A program made the translations under genes and the position numbers. 64,000 nt of DNA, taken from positions 58,106,147 through 58,170,146 of the forward strand of contig NC_063050.1 in the NCBI RefSeq assembly GCF_018812025.1. Direction: 5' to 3'. Origin of the DNA: Megalobrama amblycephala. Taxonomy: Eukaryota > Chordata > Actinopteri > Cypriniformes > Xenocyprididae. Below, in pieces: positions 47,115-58,363 of the stretch. A model generated the notes under the pieces. It had not been told where the DNA came from. It saw only the letters and a list, made by a program, of their open reading frames with translations, and did no database searches. Every line of letters starts with the position of its first letter. Positions within the stretch are counted from its first letter, which is position 1.

Positions 47115-49220
47115 TTACGTGAATGCTTGGCTAAAGAGATGTGTCTTTAATCTAGATTTAAACTGGGTGAGCGAGTCTGAGCCCCGAACATTATCAGGAA
47201 GGCTATTCCAGAGTATCGGAGCCAAATGTGAAAATGCTCTCCCTCCTTTAGTGGACTTAGATATCCTAGGTACAACCAGAAGTCCAGAGTTTTGTGATCT
47301 TAAGGAGCATGAAGGATTGTAGGGCGATAGAAGATCGGTTAAGTACACAGGAGCTAAACCATTTAGAGCCTTATAGGTCATTAGCAATACTTTATAATCG
47401 ATACGGACCTTAATGGGTAACCAGTGTAGAGATGATAAAATTGGTGTTATATGATCATATTTTCTTGACCTGGTAAGAACTCTAGCAGCTGCATTTTGTA
47501 CTAATTGTAGCTTGTTTATTGAGGAAGCAGGACAACCAGCTAATAATGCATTACAGTAATCTAGTCGAGACGTCATGAAAGCAGGAACTAACTTTTCTGC
47601 ATCAGAAATAGATAACATATTCCGTATCTTAGCAATGTTTCTGAGGTGGAAGAAGGCTGTTTTTGTAACATATGAAATATGATTTTCAAAGGACAAGTTG
47701 CTGTCTAATATAACACCAGGTCTTTAACTGTCGAGGATGGAGTAACAGAACATCCTTCTAAATGCAGATTGTAGTCTGAGAGATTCTGTGTACAGGTTTT
47801 TGGCCCAATAAGTAATACTTCAGTCTTATCTGAATTTAATAGAAGAAAATTACTAGTCATCCAATGTTTTACTTCTTTAATACATTCTGTCAGATTGGAT
47901 AATTTAGAGATTTCATCTGGTTGTGTTGAAATATATAACTGAGTATCATCGGCATAGCAGTGGAAACTAATTCCATGTTTTCTTATAACATTGCCGAGTG
48001 GCAGCATGTATATTGAAAATAGCAGAGGGCCTAACACTGATCCTTGCGGCACTCCATAGTTTACTATCGTGATCTTAGATTTTTACCTGTTTAAATAGAC
48101 AAAATTGTGTCGGTCTGATAGGTACGACCTAAACCACCGTAATGCCTGTCCCTGAATACCAGTGTAATTTTGTAGTCGATCTAGGAGTATTTTATGATCT
48201 ATAGTGTCGAACGCAGCACTGAGATCAAGTAACACTAGTATTGAGACACAGCCCTGGTCAGAAGCTAGAAGTAAGTCGTTTGTAATTTTAACGAGCGCAG
48301 TTTCTGTGCTATGATGAGATCTGAATCCTGACTGAAATTTTTCATAGATAGCGTGTTTTTGCAAGAAGGAGCACAATTGGACCGACACCACTTTTTCTAG
48401 TATTTTAGACATAAATGGAAGATTTGAAATGGGTCTGTAATTTGCTAATACATTTGGATCTAATTGTGGTTTCTTAATGAGAGGCTGAATAACTGCTAGC
48501 TTGAACGGTCGTGGGACGTGACCTAGAGATAAAGACGAGTTGATAATATTGAGAAGAGGTTCTTCTGCTACAGGTAACAGTTCTTTCAGTAGTTTAGTGG
48601 GTATTGGATCTAGTAAACATGTTGTTGGTTTAGACGCAGTGATAAGTTTATTTAGCTCTTCCTGTCCTATAGTTGTAAAGCACTGCAACTGTTCTTGAGA
48701 GGTGATAACTGAGGCTGAATCATAAAACTCTGTTAAAGGTTGTACATTTACAATTGTATTTCTGATACTTTTCTCAGTAATGTTTTGTTCTGGTGATGTC
48801 TGTTTATTTGTTAATCTAGCCACTGTACTAAACAAGAACCGTGGATTGTTTTGGTTATTTTCTATGAGTTTGCGGAGATGCTCGGCTCTGGCTGCTTTTA
48901 GAGTCTTTCTATAACGGGACGAGCTGTCTTTCCACGCGATTCTGAAGACTTCTAAACGAGTTTGTCTCCATTTGCGTTCTAGATTATGAGTTTCTCTTTT
49001 GATAGAGCAAGTAATACTGTTGTACCAAGGTACAGTATTTTTCTCTCTAACCTTTTTTAATCTCATCGGTGCAACAGTATCTAATGTACTAGTGAAAATG
49101 GTGCACATACTGCTAGTCATTTCCTCAAGATCATTTGCGTGTTTGGGTACGATGAGCAGCTGAGACAGATCAGGCAGGTTATTTGTGAATTTATCTATAG
49201 TTGTCGGGAGAATTGTTCTG
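47115..49220 (-). pseudogene. Older L2 ORF2: linker, reverse transcriptase and C-terminus
   Basis: RT blocks [66 protein letters not shown] and [12 protein letters not shown] (YADD active site) are all present, then [11 protein letters not shown] and SLHWLPIKVRIDYK. One in-frame stop (48083-48085) and one frameshift near 47705 inactivate it; otherwise remarkably intact. Confidence 0.85.
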
Positions 49221-49895
49221 CCTAGTCAAGTCAAATTTATTTATATAGCGCCTTTTACAATTTGTAATTGTTTCAAAGCAGCTTTACATATTAGGAGCAC
49301 AGAAAAAAGAGAAATGGTTAAAAATAAGATGTACAAGCAAGCGTGGTAATATGTAACATATACAAGATGGTGCTACATTAAGCCAATGTCGGCTGACTCC
49401 CAGGGGTGGAAAAAACCCCCTAGGAGAAAAACCCAGCATGCTAACACTGGGAAAAAAGTCCTAGGAGGGAAAAAACCCCTTGGAAGATATATATAATATA
49501 TGTAAATGGATATGGAGATCAAAATCTGAATTATACATTTTTATTATAGAGATTAAAAATAGATTATATATAAATATATGTAAGCGGATACGGAGATTTA
49601 AAAATCTGAATTATAGATGCAGCCAGAACTGGATCTGTAGGCCCATTGTCTCCTGGGCTACGTTGTAGTCAGGTCCAGACACAGGTTCTCCATCTGATCT
49701 GGATACGGCCTGGATCCAGCACCCGGCAAACCTCAGGATAAGCAGAGAGACTGATATTAGCGTAGATGCCATTCTTATTCTGATGTACAGGTATATCTAG
49801 TGTTATAGGAAATGTTCTCGGTTCCGGCCGACCTAATTATTGCAGCGTAACAATCCTTTAACGGATTTGAAAAATGTTAATGTATTGATAATGTG

Positions 49896-52835
49896 TTATG
49901 TGTATGCAAGAGCAAAGAGATGTGTTTTTAGTCTAGATTTAAACTGACAGAGTGTGTCTGCTTCCCGAACAATGCTAGGAAGATTGTTCCAGAGTTTAGG
50001 TGCTAAATAGGAAAAGGATCTGCCGCCTTCAGTTGATTTTGATATTCTGGGTATTATCAACTGGCCTGAATTCTGAGATCGCAATAGACGTGAAGGACTA
50101 TAATGCACCAAGAGCTCGCTTAGATATTGGGGAGCTAAACCATTTAGAGCTTTATAAGTAAGTAGCAAGATTTTAAAATCTATACGATGTTTAATAGGGA
50201 GCCAATGTAATGTTGACAGAACTGGGCTAATATGGTCATACTTTCTGGTTCTAGTAAGAACTCTAGCTGCCGCATTTTGGACCAACTGTACTCTGTTTAA
50301 AAGCCGAGCAGAACAACCACCCAGTAGAGCGTTACAGTAATCTAGTCTTGAGGTCATGAATGCATGAACCAACTGTTCCGCATTCGTCATTGAGAGCATA
50401 TGTCGTAATTTAGATATATTTTTTAGATGGAAGAAGGCGGTTTTACAGATACTAGAAACATGACTTTCAAATGAAAGATTGGTATCAAAGAGCACACCCA
50501 GGTTCCTAACTGAGGACGAAGATTTAATGGAGCACCCGTCAAGTGTTAGAGAGTATTCAAGGTTTTTTCGTGAGGAAGTTTTTGGTCCAAAGATTAGGAT
50601 ATCAGTTTTTTTTTAATTTAATAATAAGAAATTGCTTGTCATCCAGTTTTTAATGTCAGCTATGCATTCTGTTAGTTTTGTGAATTTGTAGGTTTCGTCA
50701 GGGCGCGAGGAAATATAGAGCTGAGTATCGTCAGCGTAGCAGTGAAAACTAACACCATGCTTCCTAATTATCTCTCCTAAGGGCAGCATGTACAGAGTGA
50801 AAAGCAACGGTCCTAGTACTGAGCCTTGTGGTACTCCATATTGAACCTGTGATCGATACGACATCTCTTCATTAACTACTACAGACTGATAACGGTCAGA
50901 TAAGTATGATTTGAACCATGCCAAAGCAATTCCACTAATGCCAATATAGTTTTCAAGTCTTTTTAAAAGAATGTTGTGATCGATAGTGTCAAAAGCAGCA
51001 CTGAGATCTAATAACACTAATAGAGAAATACAGCCACGATCAGATGATAGGAGTAGATCGTTTGTAACTCTAACGAGAGCAGTCTCAGTACTATGGTACG
51101 GTCTAAATCCTGACTGGAAATCCTCACAGATTCCATTTCTTTCTAAAAAGGAGCACAGTTGTGTTGAAACTGCCTTTTCTAGTATCTTTGACAGAAAAGG
51201 TAGATTCGAGATTGGCCTGTAATTTACTAAATCTCTCGGATCTAGTTGAGGTTTTTTAATAAGAGGTTTAATAATAGCCTGCTTAAAAGTTTTTGGCACG
51301 TATCCTAGTGTTAACGATGAATTAATTATATCAAGAAGTGGACCTATGACCTCTGGAAGCATTTCTTTCAGTAGTTTAGTCGGCATTGGGTCTAACATAC
51401 ATGTTGTTGATTTTGATGATTTGATAAGTTTAGATAATTCTTCCTCTCCTATAGCGGCGAATGATTCTAGTTTTACCTCAGGGACACTACAGTGCACTGT
51501 CTGAAGCGAAACTGTAGACGGTTGCATGTTTATAATTTTCTCTCTAATATTTTCAATCTTGCAAGTAAAGAAGTTCATAAAGTCATTACTGCTGTGCTCT
51601 ATGGAAACGTCAGCAGTTGAATCTCTGTTTCTAGTTAATTTAGCCACTGGGTCAAATAAATACCTAGGATTATGTTTGTTTTCTATTAAGAGATTTGAAA
51701 AATAAGTAGATCTAGCATTTCTTATAGCCGTTCTGTACTCAATCATTTTTTCTTTCCACGAAAGGCGAAAAACTTCTAGTTTTGGTTTCTTCCAACTACG
51801 TTCAGCTTTTCTAACAGCTCGTTTTAGAGCCCGAGTGTGCTCATCATACCACGGCGTTGGATTAGTTTCCTTAATCTTCTTTAGACTTAAAGGAGCGACT
51901 GCATCTAATGTGCTGGAAAAGAGAGAGCCAATAGTTTCTGTTGCAGCATCGAGTTCTTCTAAGTTGTCAGGTATACTAAGGCGATGAAACTGCTCGGGGA
52001 GATTATTTATAAAGCAATCTTTAGTGGTAGAAGTGATGGTTCTACAATATTTATGGCTGGGTGGTGGTTTTGTACCCTTGGCTAACTGTATTATACACGA
52101 CACTAAATAATGATCTGATATATCATCGCTCTGCTGTAGAATTTCAACAGCATCAATATCAATTCCATGCGACAGTATTAGATCTAAGGTATGATTACGA
52201 CAATGAGTGGGTCCTGACACGTGTTGTCTAACTCCAATAGAGTTTAGAATGTCTGTAAATGCCAATCCTAATGAGTCTTTTTTATTATCTACATGGATAT
52301 TAAAATCACCAACAACAAGGACTTTATCCGCAGCTAGTACTAACTCTGATAGAAAATCAGCAAATTCTTTGATAAAGTCAGTATGGTGCCCTGGTGGCCT
52401 GTATACAGTAGCCAGCACAAATGTCAGCTTACATAATGTTACATAAAGCACCATCACTTCAAAGGAATTATATTTGAAATTCTTTTGAATTGTTCTGAAT
52501 ATATTACTATAAATTACGGCAACACCTCCCCCTTTGCCTTTCTGTCGAGGATTGTGTCGATAGTCATAACCTTGAGGACTAGACTCATTTAAAGTAATGT
52601 AATCGTCTGGTTTTAGCCAGGTTTCTGTCAAACACAGCAAGTCTAGTTTATTTTCTGTGATAATTTCATTTACAATAAGTGCTTTTGAAGAAATAGATCT
52701 AATATTCAGTAGCCCAAGCTTTATCATTTGTTTATCTAATTTATCTGTGATTTTCATTTTTTGAACATCAATTAAATTTTTACCCTTAAAAGGTTTCGGA
52801 AGTTTTTTGTATTTACTAGTTCGAGGTACAGACAC
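49896..52835 (-). CDS. L2-like ORF2p (endonuclease-reverse transcriptase), one in-frame stop
   Basis: 979 codons in one frame apart from a TAA at 50613-50615. Endonuclease blocks: [59 protein letters not shown] blocks: [73 protein letters not shown], then the C-terminal [11 protein letters not shown] and [13 protein letters not shown]. The stop lies where the older copy has [10 protein letters not shown]: here LLLN is followed by TAA and an A-rich stretch (nine A). It nicks target DNA and primes reverse transcription of its own RNA (family knowledge). The first Met (52835) is the first in frame after ORF1; 132 bases separate the ORFs. Confidence 0.9.
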
Positions 52836-52967
52836 AGTCTCTATGTGATAATATCTAGGTGAACGAGTTTCTATGTGCTGTGAATTATCTGAGTTCTGTG
52901 ACGTGAGGCAGCTAGCAGACGGTCGGTTTAGCCAGTTTGTCTGCGTCCTGATCTGGGCCCTGGTTTG

Positions 52968-54056
52968 TCATGGTTTAGCTCTAAGACTATTTGCCAAATT
53001 TCTAGATAGAAGAGCAGCACCATCCCGGGAGGGATGAATACCATCTCTTTTCAACAGATCAGGTCTGCCCCAAAAGCTTTTCCAATTGTCTATGAAACCT
53101 ATATTATTCTGCGGACACCACTTAGACAGCCAGCCATTGAGTGATGATAACCTGCTAACTATCTCATCACTCCGACGAACAGGAAGAGGGCCAGAACAAA
53201 TTACTTCTGCTGACATTGAATTTGCGAGTTCACACACCTCTTTAATGTTAATTTTAGTGATCTCCGACTGGCGAAGTCGAACATCATTTGTGCCGACGTG
53301 GATAATGATTTTAGAGTATTTACGATTAGCATTAGCCAGCACTTTTAAATTTGCTTTGATGTCAGGTGCTCTGGCCCCCGGCAAACATGTGACTATGGTG
53401 GCTGGTGTCTCTATTTTAACGTTCCGTGTAATAGAATCGCCAATAACTAGGGCACTTTCAACAGGATTCTCAGTGGGTGCGTCACTGAGTGGGGAGAACC
53501 TGTTTGATGTTCTAATCGGAACGGAAGAGTGGTGTTTGTTCTTGCCATTATGCCGCCTCACAGTCACCCAGTTAGCCTGCTGCGTGGCTTCTACAACCGG
53601 AACCGAATGTGCAGTGTTTACTAGGCTAGTCGCATCCAAAGCAGTATCTAAGGCCCTTTCATTCTCACTATCCTCAATTAAAGTTTGGATGCGTGTCTCT
53701 AATTCTGAGATTCTCTCTGTCAGCCTGACAATATCCCTGCATTTATCACATGTGTAAGTCTCACTGCTGACAGAAAGAGCTAAGCTGTACATGTTGCATT
53801 TAATACACATGATAATCGTCGGACATGACTGACCGTGTTTTTGTAGAGTAGTCTGTCCGTCGCCGTCCGAAAAGCTGCATCGCACACGGGACTCGCTAGC
53901 TGGATGTCTCGGTCGCTTGCCGGTGCCTGGGGCAAGGGTGATGTGCGGGACGCTGTACCTCACGGTGGATCTGTGAATGCCGGGCAGCAAAGTCTCCACA
54001 GCTTCCCGATCTGGCAAGGACAGATCAGAATAACATACATCGGATAAATCCGCCAT
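52968..54056 (-). CDS. L2-like ORF1p with zinc-binding Cys pairs, coiled coil and SGNH esterase domain
   Basis: 362 codons, uninterrupted. Residues 84-106 hold a CxxC...CxxC pair (CIKC, CDKC); 108-135 is heptad-like (VRLTERISELETRIQTLIED). From about 200 an SGNH/GDSL hydrolase fold appears: GDSITRN (block I, 206-212), GTNDVR (block III, 255-260) and DGIHPS (block V, 338-343) supply Ser, Asn and Asp/His. Esterase-type ORF1 proteins are known from zebrafish L2 and CR1-group LINEs, where they bind RNA and self-associate. Start Met at 54056 follows a 280-base 5' UTR. Confidence 0.9.
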   Translation of the reverse strand: MADLSDVCYSDLSLPDREAVETLLPGIHRSTVRYSVPHITLAPGTGKRPRHPASESRVRCSFSDGDGQTTLQKHGQSCPTIIMCIKCNMYSLALSVSSETYTCDKCRDIVRLTERISELETRIQTLIEDSENERALDTALDATSLVNTAHSVPVVEATQQANWVTVRRHNGKNKHHSSVPIRTSNRFSPLSDAPTENPVESALVIGDSITRNVKIETPATIVTCLPGARAPDIKANLKVLANANRKYSKIIIHVGTNDVRLRQSEITKINIKEVCELANSMSAEVICSGPLPVRRSDEIVSRLSSLNGWLSKWCPQNNIGFIDNWKSFWGRPDLLKRDGIHPSRDGAALLSRNLANSLRAKP

Positions 54057-54344
54057 TAGATCGACAAGGAAGGTTAGTTTAGAGGGGGAAAAAAAGAAAG
54101 TAGACGGTAGCTAGCAGGCTAGCGGGCTATGGCTGACACTAGGTGATTACGCTGGTAGATTACTAGTAATAAATCGTTCCGTTTAGTAATACTATGCAAT
54201 AGGTTAAGTAATCTAGTGAAAAATAAGAAAGTTATATTATGTGAATAGGAATGAAGAGAAGGATTTAGGATAAACTCCACGAAGCTTCGAGCGTAGGTCA
54301 GACAGCAGGCAGGCAAAACACTGAGCAGAGAGGCAGACCTAGTC

Positions 54345-54610
54345 GATATCGCGGCGCAATTTGACAGATATCATCAGTATGCAGTACACAAGTTACAAGG
54401 TAGTGGTCAGTGACATCATCACTTTGCGGTAGAATTTCTATATCAGTTGGATTGATTCCATGTGATATAATTAAATCTAGTGTATGATTAAAACGATGAG
54501 TGGGTCCAGTGACATTTTGTTTGACCCAAAAGGAGTTTAGTAAATCTTTAAACGCAGCTCCTAATGCATCATTTGTATTGTCAACATGAATGTTAAAATC
54601 ATTTTATCAT
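54345..54610 (-). pseudogene. Endonuclease stub of the older L2
   Basis: Parallel to 52080-52330 of the younger element (words GAGTGGGTCC, TCCATG, TGATTAAA/TGATTAC). This is the 5'-truncated start of the older LINE, separated from its RT by the younger insertion. Confidence 0.75.
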
Positions 54611-54618
54611 GATATCAA

Positions 54619-55020
54619 AGGCAGCGAAAGATACACATCTATGCTGCCTTCAAAAATCAGTCAGATGAAGGAATCTTATTAGACAGGATATGATGCTAAC
54701 TTTGGATTTGGACGTGCCTTGATGCCTTCCTACCTTGGAATGTGTCCTCTAAAGAGGCAGCATTTTCCAGTTTTCAGATGGAGTCAAACAAATACACTCG
54801 CAAACTTCACTAAGCACTTCTTTTGGCATGTTTAACTTCGTCAAGTGGACGAGGGAAGTGTATTTAGACAGGCTCTCAAACCCTTGATTTTGACAGAAGG
54901 GAGCGAGTCAACTCAACGTTGTTATGTGACGTGTAGTGTAGGCCTAGTATAAAACTCTCACGAAGAGGAAGATTTCAAGGAAACAGGCTTTAATAACAAA
55001 CACTCAGGAAACAGGTTAAA
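54619..55020. other. Unassigned sequence
   Basis: Probably host DNA or old repeat interrupted by the L2 insertion (left flank ends near 46617). It contains a local inverted repeat GGCAGC...GCTGCC (54621-54651). No exon found. Confidence 0.35.
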
Positions 55021-55023
55021 GTG

Positions 55024-56355
55024 GGGAGTGTCACGTGAGCTGAGAATACGATGGCAGCTTAGTTTTGTGGCTCCGCCAACCCCACTCATATTCATTTATA
55101 TTTACATGCTTCTAACTAATTGTTTGGCCATTATTTTATGACTTTGTACCTGGCAACAATGATATGTCCCTTACGGCATACGAAATCGGCCGGCAGGCAA
55201 GCGAATCGTGAACAAACACACGAAACGGATAAGATGGAGGACTCTTTTGCCGCCATGATTGCATCAGCGATGGAGAAGCAACAGTTGTTTATTGAAGCAC
55301 AATTTAAAACTCTTCAAGATGACAACATTCAGACGGAGCTGTCCAGTTGTTCCAGTGGAGTAAGAGAATTACATGATAGATATTCCAGCCTGAGCAGCCA
55401 GGTTCGTAAGACAGAGAAAAACTATGACAAATGTGCCGCGAAAATGTCGACCTATGCAGAGAAACTAGCTGACATGGAAGAACGGAGCCCCTGGGATAAC
55501 ATTCGCGTTTTAAACTTACCTGAAGGCGTGGAAGCTTTGAATCTCATGTCCTACATCTCAGATTCTCTACCAGTATGGTTTCCTTCATTGATCGGCGTAA
55601 AACTCGAAATAATGAGAGCTCATCGCATCGGCCCTTCAAACAACACAGGCAGGCTTCGTACGGTGATTATGAAGCTGCTGCGCTACACTGACCAAGAACG
55701 AATCCTCAGGGCGTCGAGGGAATTTCTGATCAAAGTCGAGGGAAAAGACATCAGATTCCCTGTGGATTACAGTGCGTTTACCATCAACCGTCGCCACGCT
55801 TTCTATGAGGTTACAAACAAGTCTCAGGAAATGGGCTTCCAGACTTTTTTGTTGTATCCGGCACAACTGAAACTGACTCGAGGATCGACCCAGCACATCT
55901 TTAAGTCTCCCTTGGAAGTTGAGGACTTTCTGAGTGGTTTGGCCGCACAAGAGAATGATGATGGGTAATAAGACAATGTACTTGATGCTTGTGTTTCTAC
56001 TGGAATTCTCAAGGTACTTGTCAGTGTGAAGTTTAATATTTGACTTTTTTGGCCTATTTGGTAATGTTATTGCTGTTCTTTTTAGCAATCAACAAAATAG
56101 CAAAAATCTGTTAAAAGGAGTGGGTGGGTGGTGATATTGGTTCTGCCGCCTTTCTCTGGGTCACGTAGTCCATTAGTTGGGCATTGTTCACCCTTATGTC
56201 TGTTATTTACTATTATTTTTATTTGTTTGTGCTCATTGGAAGTGGTACTTAGATGTTCTAATGTTTCTGTGAGAAGTTGGGTGTCCATGGGTGTTGTGGT
56301 GACCAGGGTTGCTGGGTATTTTTCCCTCTGTGGTATTAGGTGTGGTTCGAAAACG
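55024..56355 (+). mobile_element. L1-type LINE, 5' part including ORF1, truncated by DIRS copy B
   Basis: A leader with GATGGCAGCTTAGTTTTGTG precedes ORF1; the sequence after ORF1 (55969-56355) has no frame and ends where the DIRS terminus begins. No continuing ORF2 follows. The 5' border is approximate. Confidence 0.65.
55234..55968 (+). CDS. L1 ORF1p (RNA-binding, transposase-22-like)
   Basis: I take the ATG at 55234 (MEDSFAAMIASAMEKQQ, 244 aa); the frame extends upstream to 55120 but without family-like sequence. An N-terminal heptad stretch (about residues 20-80) is followed by the RRM core DNIRVLNLPEGVE, then RAHRIGPS, RTVIMKLLRYTDQERILRAS and a C-terminal part with VDYSAFTINRRHAFYE. 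L1 ORF1p trimerises and coats L1 RNA as a nucleic-acid chaperone (established). No stops inside. The partner ORF2 is missing from this copy. Confidence 0.8.
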   Translation: MEDSFAAMIASAMEKQQLFIEAQFKTLQDDNIQTELSSCSSGVRELHDRYSSLSSQVRKTEKNYDKCAAKMSTYAEKLADMEERSPWDNIRVLNLPEGVEALNLMSYISDSLPVWFPSLIGVKLEIMRAHRIGPSNNTGRLRTVIMKLLRYTDQERILRASREFLIKVEGKDIRFPVDYSAFTINRRHAFYEVTNKSQEMGFQTFLLYPAQLKLTRGSTQHIFKSPLEVEDFLSGLAAQENDDG

Positions 56356-56429
56356 TCTCGGGTTACTTATGTAACCGTGGTTCCCCGAATAGGTCATTAC
56401 GCATTGGGAACGCCTCTGCGTGATTGCGT

Positions 56430-57052
56430 TGTGACACTGCCACATAATGAACATGTTTTAACCACTCTGTATATAACTGTATATTTGTGTATCAGAGTTT
56501 TAATAGGTTTTACATGTTTTATTGTCCATTTTACTCCTCTTAAAAATGTGTGTGTTTGTCTTTAAGAACTGAGACTTCACCTGTCATGTGACCAATCACC
56601 TGACAGGTAGTAGGAAATAGCATCTCATTATAAAAAGAGCAGTATGGCCTAAGATAGGGGTCTCAAAACACTTAGGTCAAATCGCTGCCTGGTTTGTGGA
56701 GTACCTTTGTTTGAACACTCGCTATTCCAGGACTTCATTCTTACACTTGCACTTTGGATTATTGCACATTGGATTGTATATACACGGGTGGACACATTGG
56801 ACTATCAACACACAGAGTTTCTGTGGACTGTTTTAGGGTATGGAACTGATGGACTGTATGCTTTTACCAGTCTAAGGACTCTTTATATATCTTGTGTTGT
56901 TTTAGTTCAGTGTCATTTAGATTGGTGTAAATACATATCTGTTTCTTTTATATCTGCTGTTTTCTTGTCTTCATTTTAAACCCAACGTACAAATATTTTA
57001 AACAGTTCTCCTTTTAATTGTGTTACCTCTGCCGGTAAGGCTGAGCGTTACA
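56430..57052 (+). repeat. 5' LTR
   Basis: Contains CCAAT (56592-56596) inside a CACCTGTCA/TGACAGGTA inverted pair and TATAAAAA (56629-56636), a plausible U3 promoter. A 90-codon hydrophobic open frame (56707-56979) is present in both LTRs but is probably fortuitous. Confidence 0.9.
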
Positions 57053-57116
57053 TATTGGTGGCCCGTACGGGGATCGATTATTCTTGAATTGTTTAGTTGG
57101 GTGATAAAAGGAGAAA

Positions 57117-58346
57117 ATGGCATATAAAAAACAGAATGTTCTTTCTAACACTGCTCCTTATACTAAATATCTGTACCAAACTTCTGAGAGTTTTAGTGAT
57201 GGACAGAAATGTTGTTGTGAACAACTAAAAACAGAACTCGTTGCTCTTAAAGAAATTGTTTTAAAACTGGAGAAAAATTTTAATGATTCTGTGGAAAGTC
57301 ATTTGAACCGGGAAATGTGTTTTAGAGAGGCTGTCAATGTGAAAATGCTGGAAATGGAGGATTATGTCAGGACTGTGGTGGAGACACTGGAGAAAGAGGT
57401 GAAGGATTGTTTATTGAGGAGAGACAAACAATCGGAGGAAAAACTAGAACAAGGATCTCCAGCTATACTCGGTGTCACTCCTGCACCCATCACCAGCCCA
57501 GAGGCCCTCCATTGTGCTCCTGCCACTCCTGCCCTCAACCTGTCTACAGCACAGCCAAACTCCACTTCATCCGGTAATGACAACGGTAACCTACCATCTA
57601 CAGAACCTGACATCAGAACCATCTACTCCAGTTTACCATTTTCCAAAGAGGAACTTCTGGAGGCCCAGGCTGATGACACCACCCTTCTTCAACTAAAGGC
57701 TTCCTGTACTTCTACAACTCCCCAACACCACGGACTGCAATTACACCAGGGCATACTGTATCGGCGGGTCCAGAAAGGAAAGAAACACCTTCGGATGCAA
57801 CCCGTCATACCTGGAGCATTGGTGCCCCAGCTCTTACAGCACTTCCATTCTCACACCTCCGAAAAACATCACGGAAGGGTAAAGACTCTCTTGAGGGTTA
57901 TGGAAGTCGCCTGGTGGCCGCCCATCCGGAGGGACGTCTGGCAGTTCGTTGGTGACTGTGATCGCTGCCGGAAGAAGGAAAAGCGCAGGACAGCGAGGGG
58001 CCGACAGACATCAGAACCACTATATCATTATCATCACTCTTCAACAACCAACACGCTTCCTACTTTGGCCAGGAAGGACCACACGCCAGGGCGACTGGGT
58101 CTAATGTGTACCAGGAAGGATCAGCGCTACCTGTCCCGGGTTACCCAGTCTGGTTTAGTGGCTCTCCTCTCTTCAGTGTCTCCTCTGCCTCCTCCGTATA
58201 CCATGTGCCTAGGTGGGAAGGCCTGGTTTTATGTAATTTATTTCAAAGACAAGTTTATGCACACGGGGAGGGGTAACCCCACAAAATGGAATATAACTGT
58301 GGCAAATTCTGGACGGGTATGGACTTCTTTCCCTCACACGCCGTAG
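57117..58346 (+). CDS. Internal ORF of the LTR element: coiled coil fused to integrase zinc-binding domain
   Basis: 409 codons, uninterrupted from ATG 57117 to just before the purine tract. Residues about 40-110 are heptad-like (LKTELVALKEIVLKLEK). Residues about 120-170 are Pro/Thr/Ser rich. From about 175 the sequence is that found before Gypsy integrases (FSKEELLEAQADDTTLLQL), followed by an H-H-C-C zinc-binding module: HFHSH, then HHGRVKTLLRVMEVAWWPP and CDRCRKK. The DDE core is absent and the tail is unlike integrase. Thus it looks like a gag-like start joined to a pol fragment by a large deletion, kept open in a recent copy. It cannot move itself; it would need enzymes from a partner element. 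Confidence 0.75.
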   Translation: MAYKKQNVLSNTAPYTKYLYQTSESFSDGQKCCCEQLKTELVALKEIVLKLEKNFNDSVESHLNREMCFREAVNVKMLEMEDYVRTVVETLEKEVKDCLLRRDKQSEEKLEQGSPAILGVTPAPITSPEALHCAPATPALNLSTAQPNSTSSGNDNGNLPSTEPDIRTIYSSLPFSKEELLEAQADDTTLLQLKASCTSTTPQHHGLQLHQGILYRRVQKGKKHLRMQPVIPGALVPQLLQHFHSHTSEKHHGRVKTLLRVMEVAWWPPIRRDVWQFVGDCDRCRKKEKRRTARGRQTSEPLYHYHHSSTTNTLPTLARKDHTPGRLGLMCTRKDQRYLSRVTQSGLVALLSSVSPLPPPYTMCLGGKAWFYVIYFKDKFMHTGRGNPTKWNITVANSGRVWTSFPHTP

Positions 58347-58363
58347 GCTGGGGGGAGGGTCTA

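Larger units (their letters stand above)
49228..54337 (-). mobile_element. Near full-length L2-like LINE (5.1 kb), TSD CCTAGTC
   Basis: CCTAGTC is duplicated at 49221-49227 and 54338-54344. From right to left: 5' UTR of about 280 bases, ORF1 (54056-52968), ORF2 (52835-49896) and a 3' UTR ending in the inverted tail AAGTCAAATTTATTTATATA. A single in-frame stop separates it from a fully coding element. Confidence 0.9.
46626..54610 (-). mobile_element. Older L2-like LINE, TSD GATATCAA, split by a younger L2
   Basis: Minus-strand element with 3' tail at 46626 (inverted TTGAATTGAATTGA repeats, then the CTATACAAATAAATGTG-type tail) and 5' truncation near 54610 within the endonuclease. GATATCAA occurs at 46618-46625 and 54611-54618. 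The younger L2 (49228-54337) lies between its RT (47115-49220) and its remaining endonuclease sequence (54345-54610). Confidence 0.8.

Noticed and set aside
53086..53757. 223-codon plus-strand frame
   Set aside because: Antisense of the L2 ORF1 (52968-54056 minus), which has clear motifs.
56707..56979. 90-codon hydrophobic frame in both LTRs
   Set aside because: Lies across the presumed R/U5 region, identical because the LTRs are duplicates; no family similarity seen.
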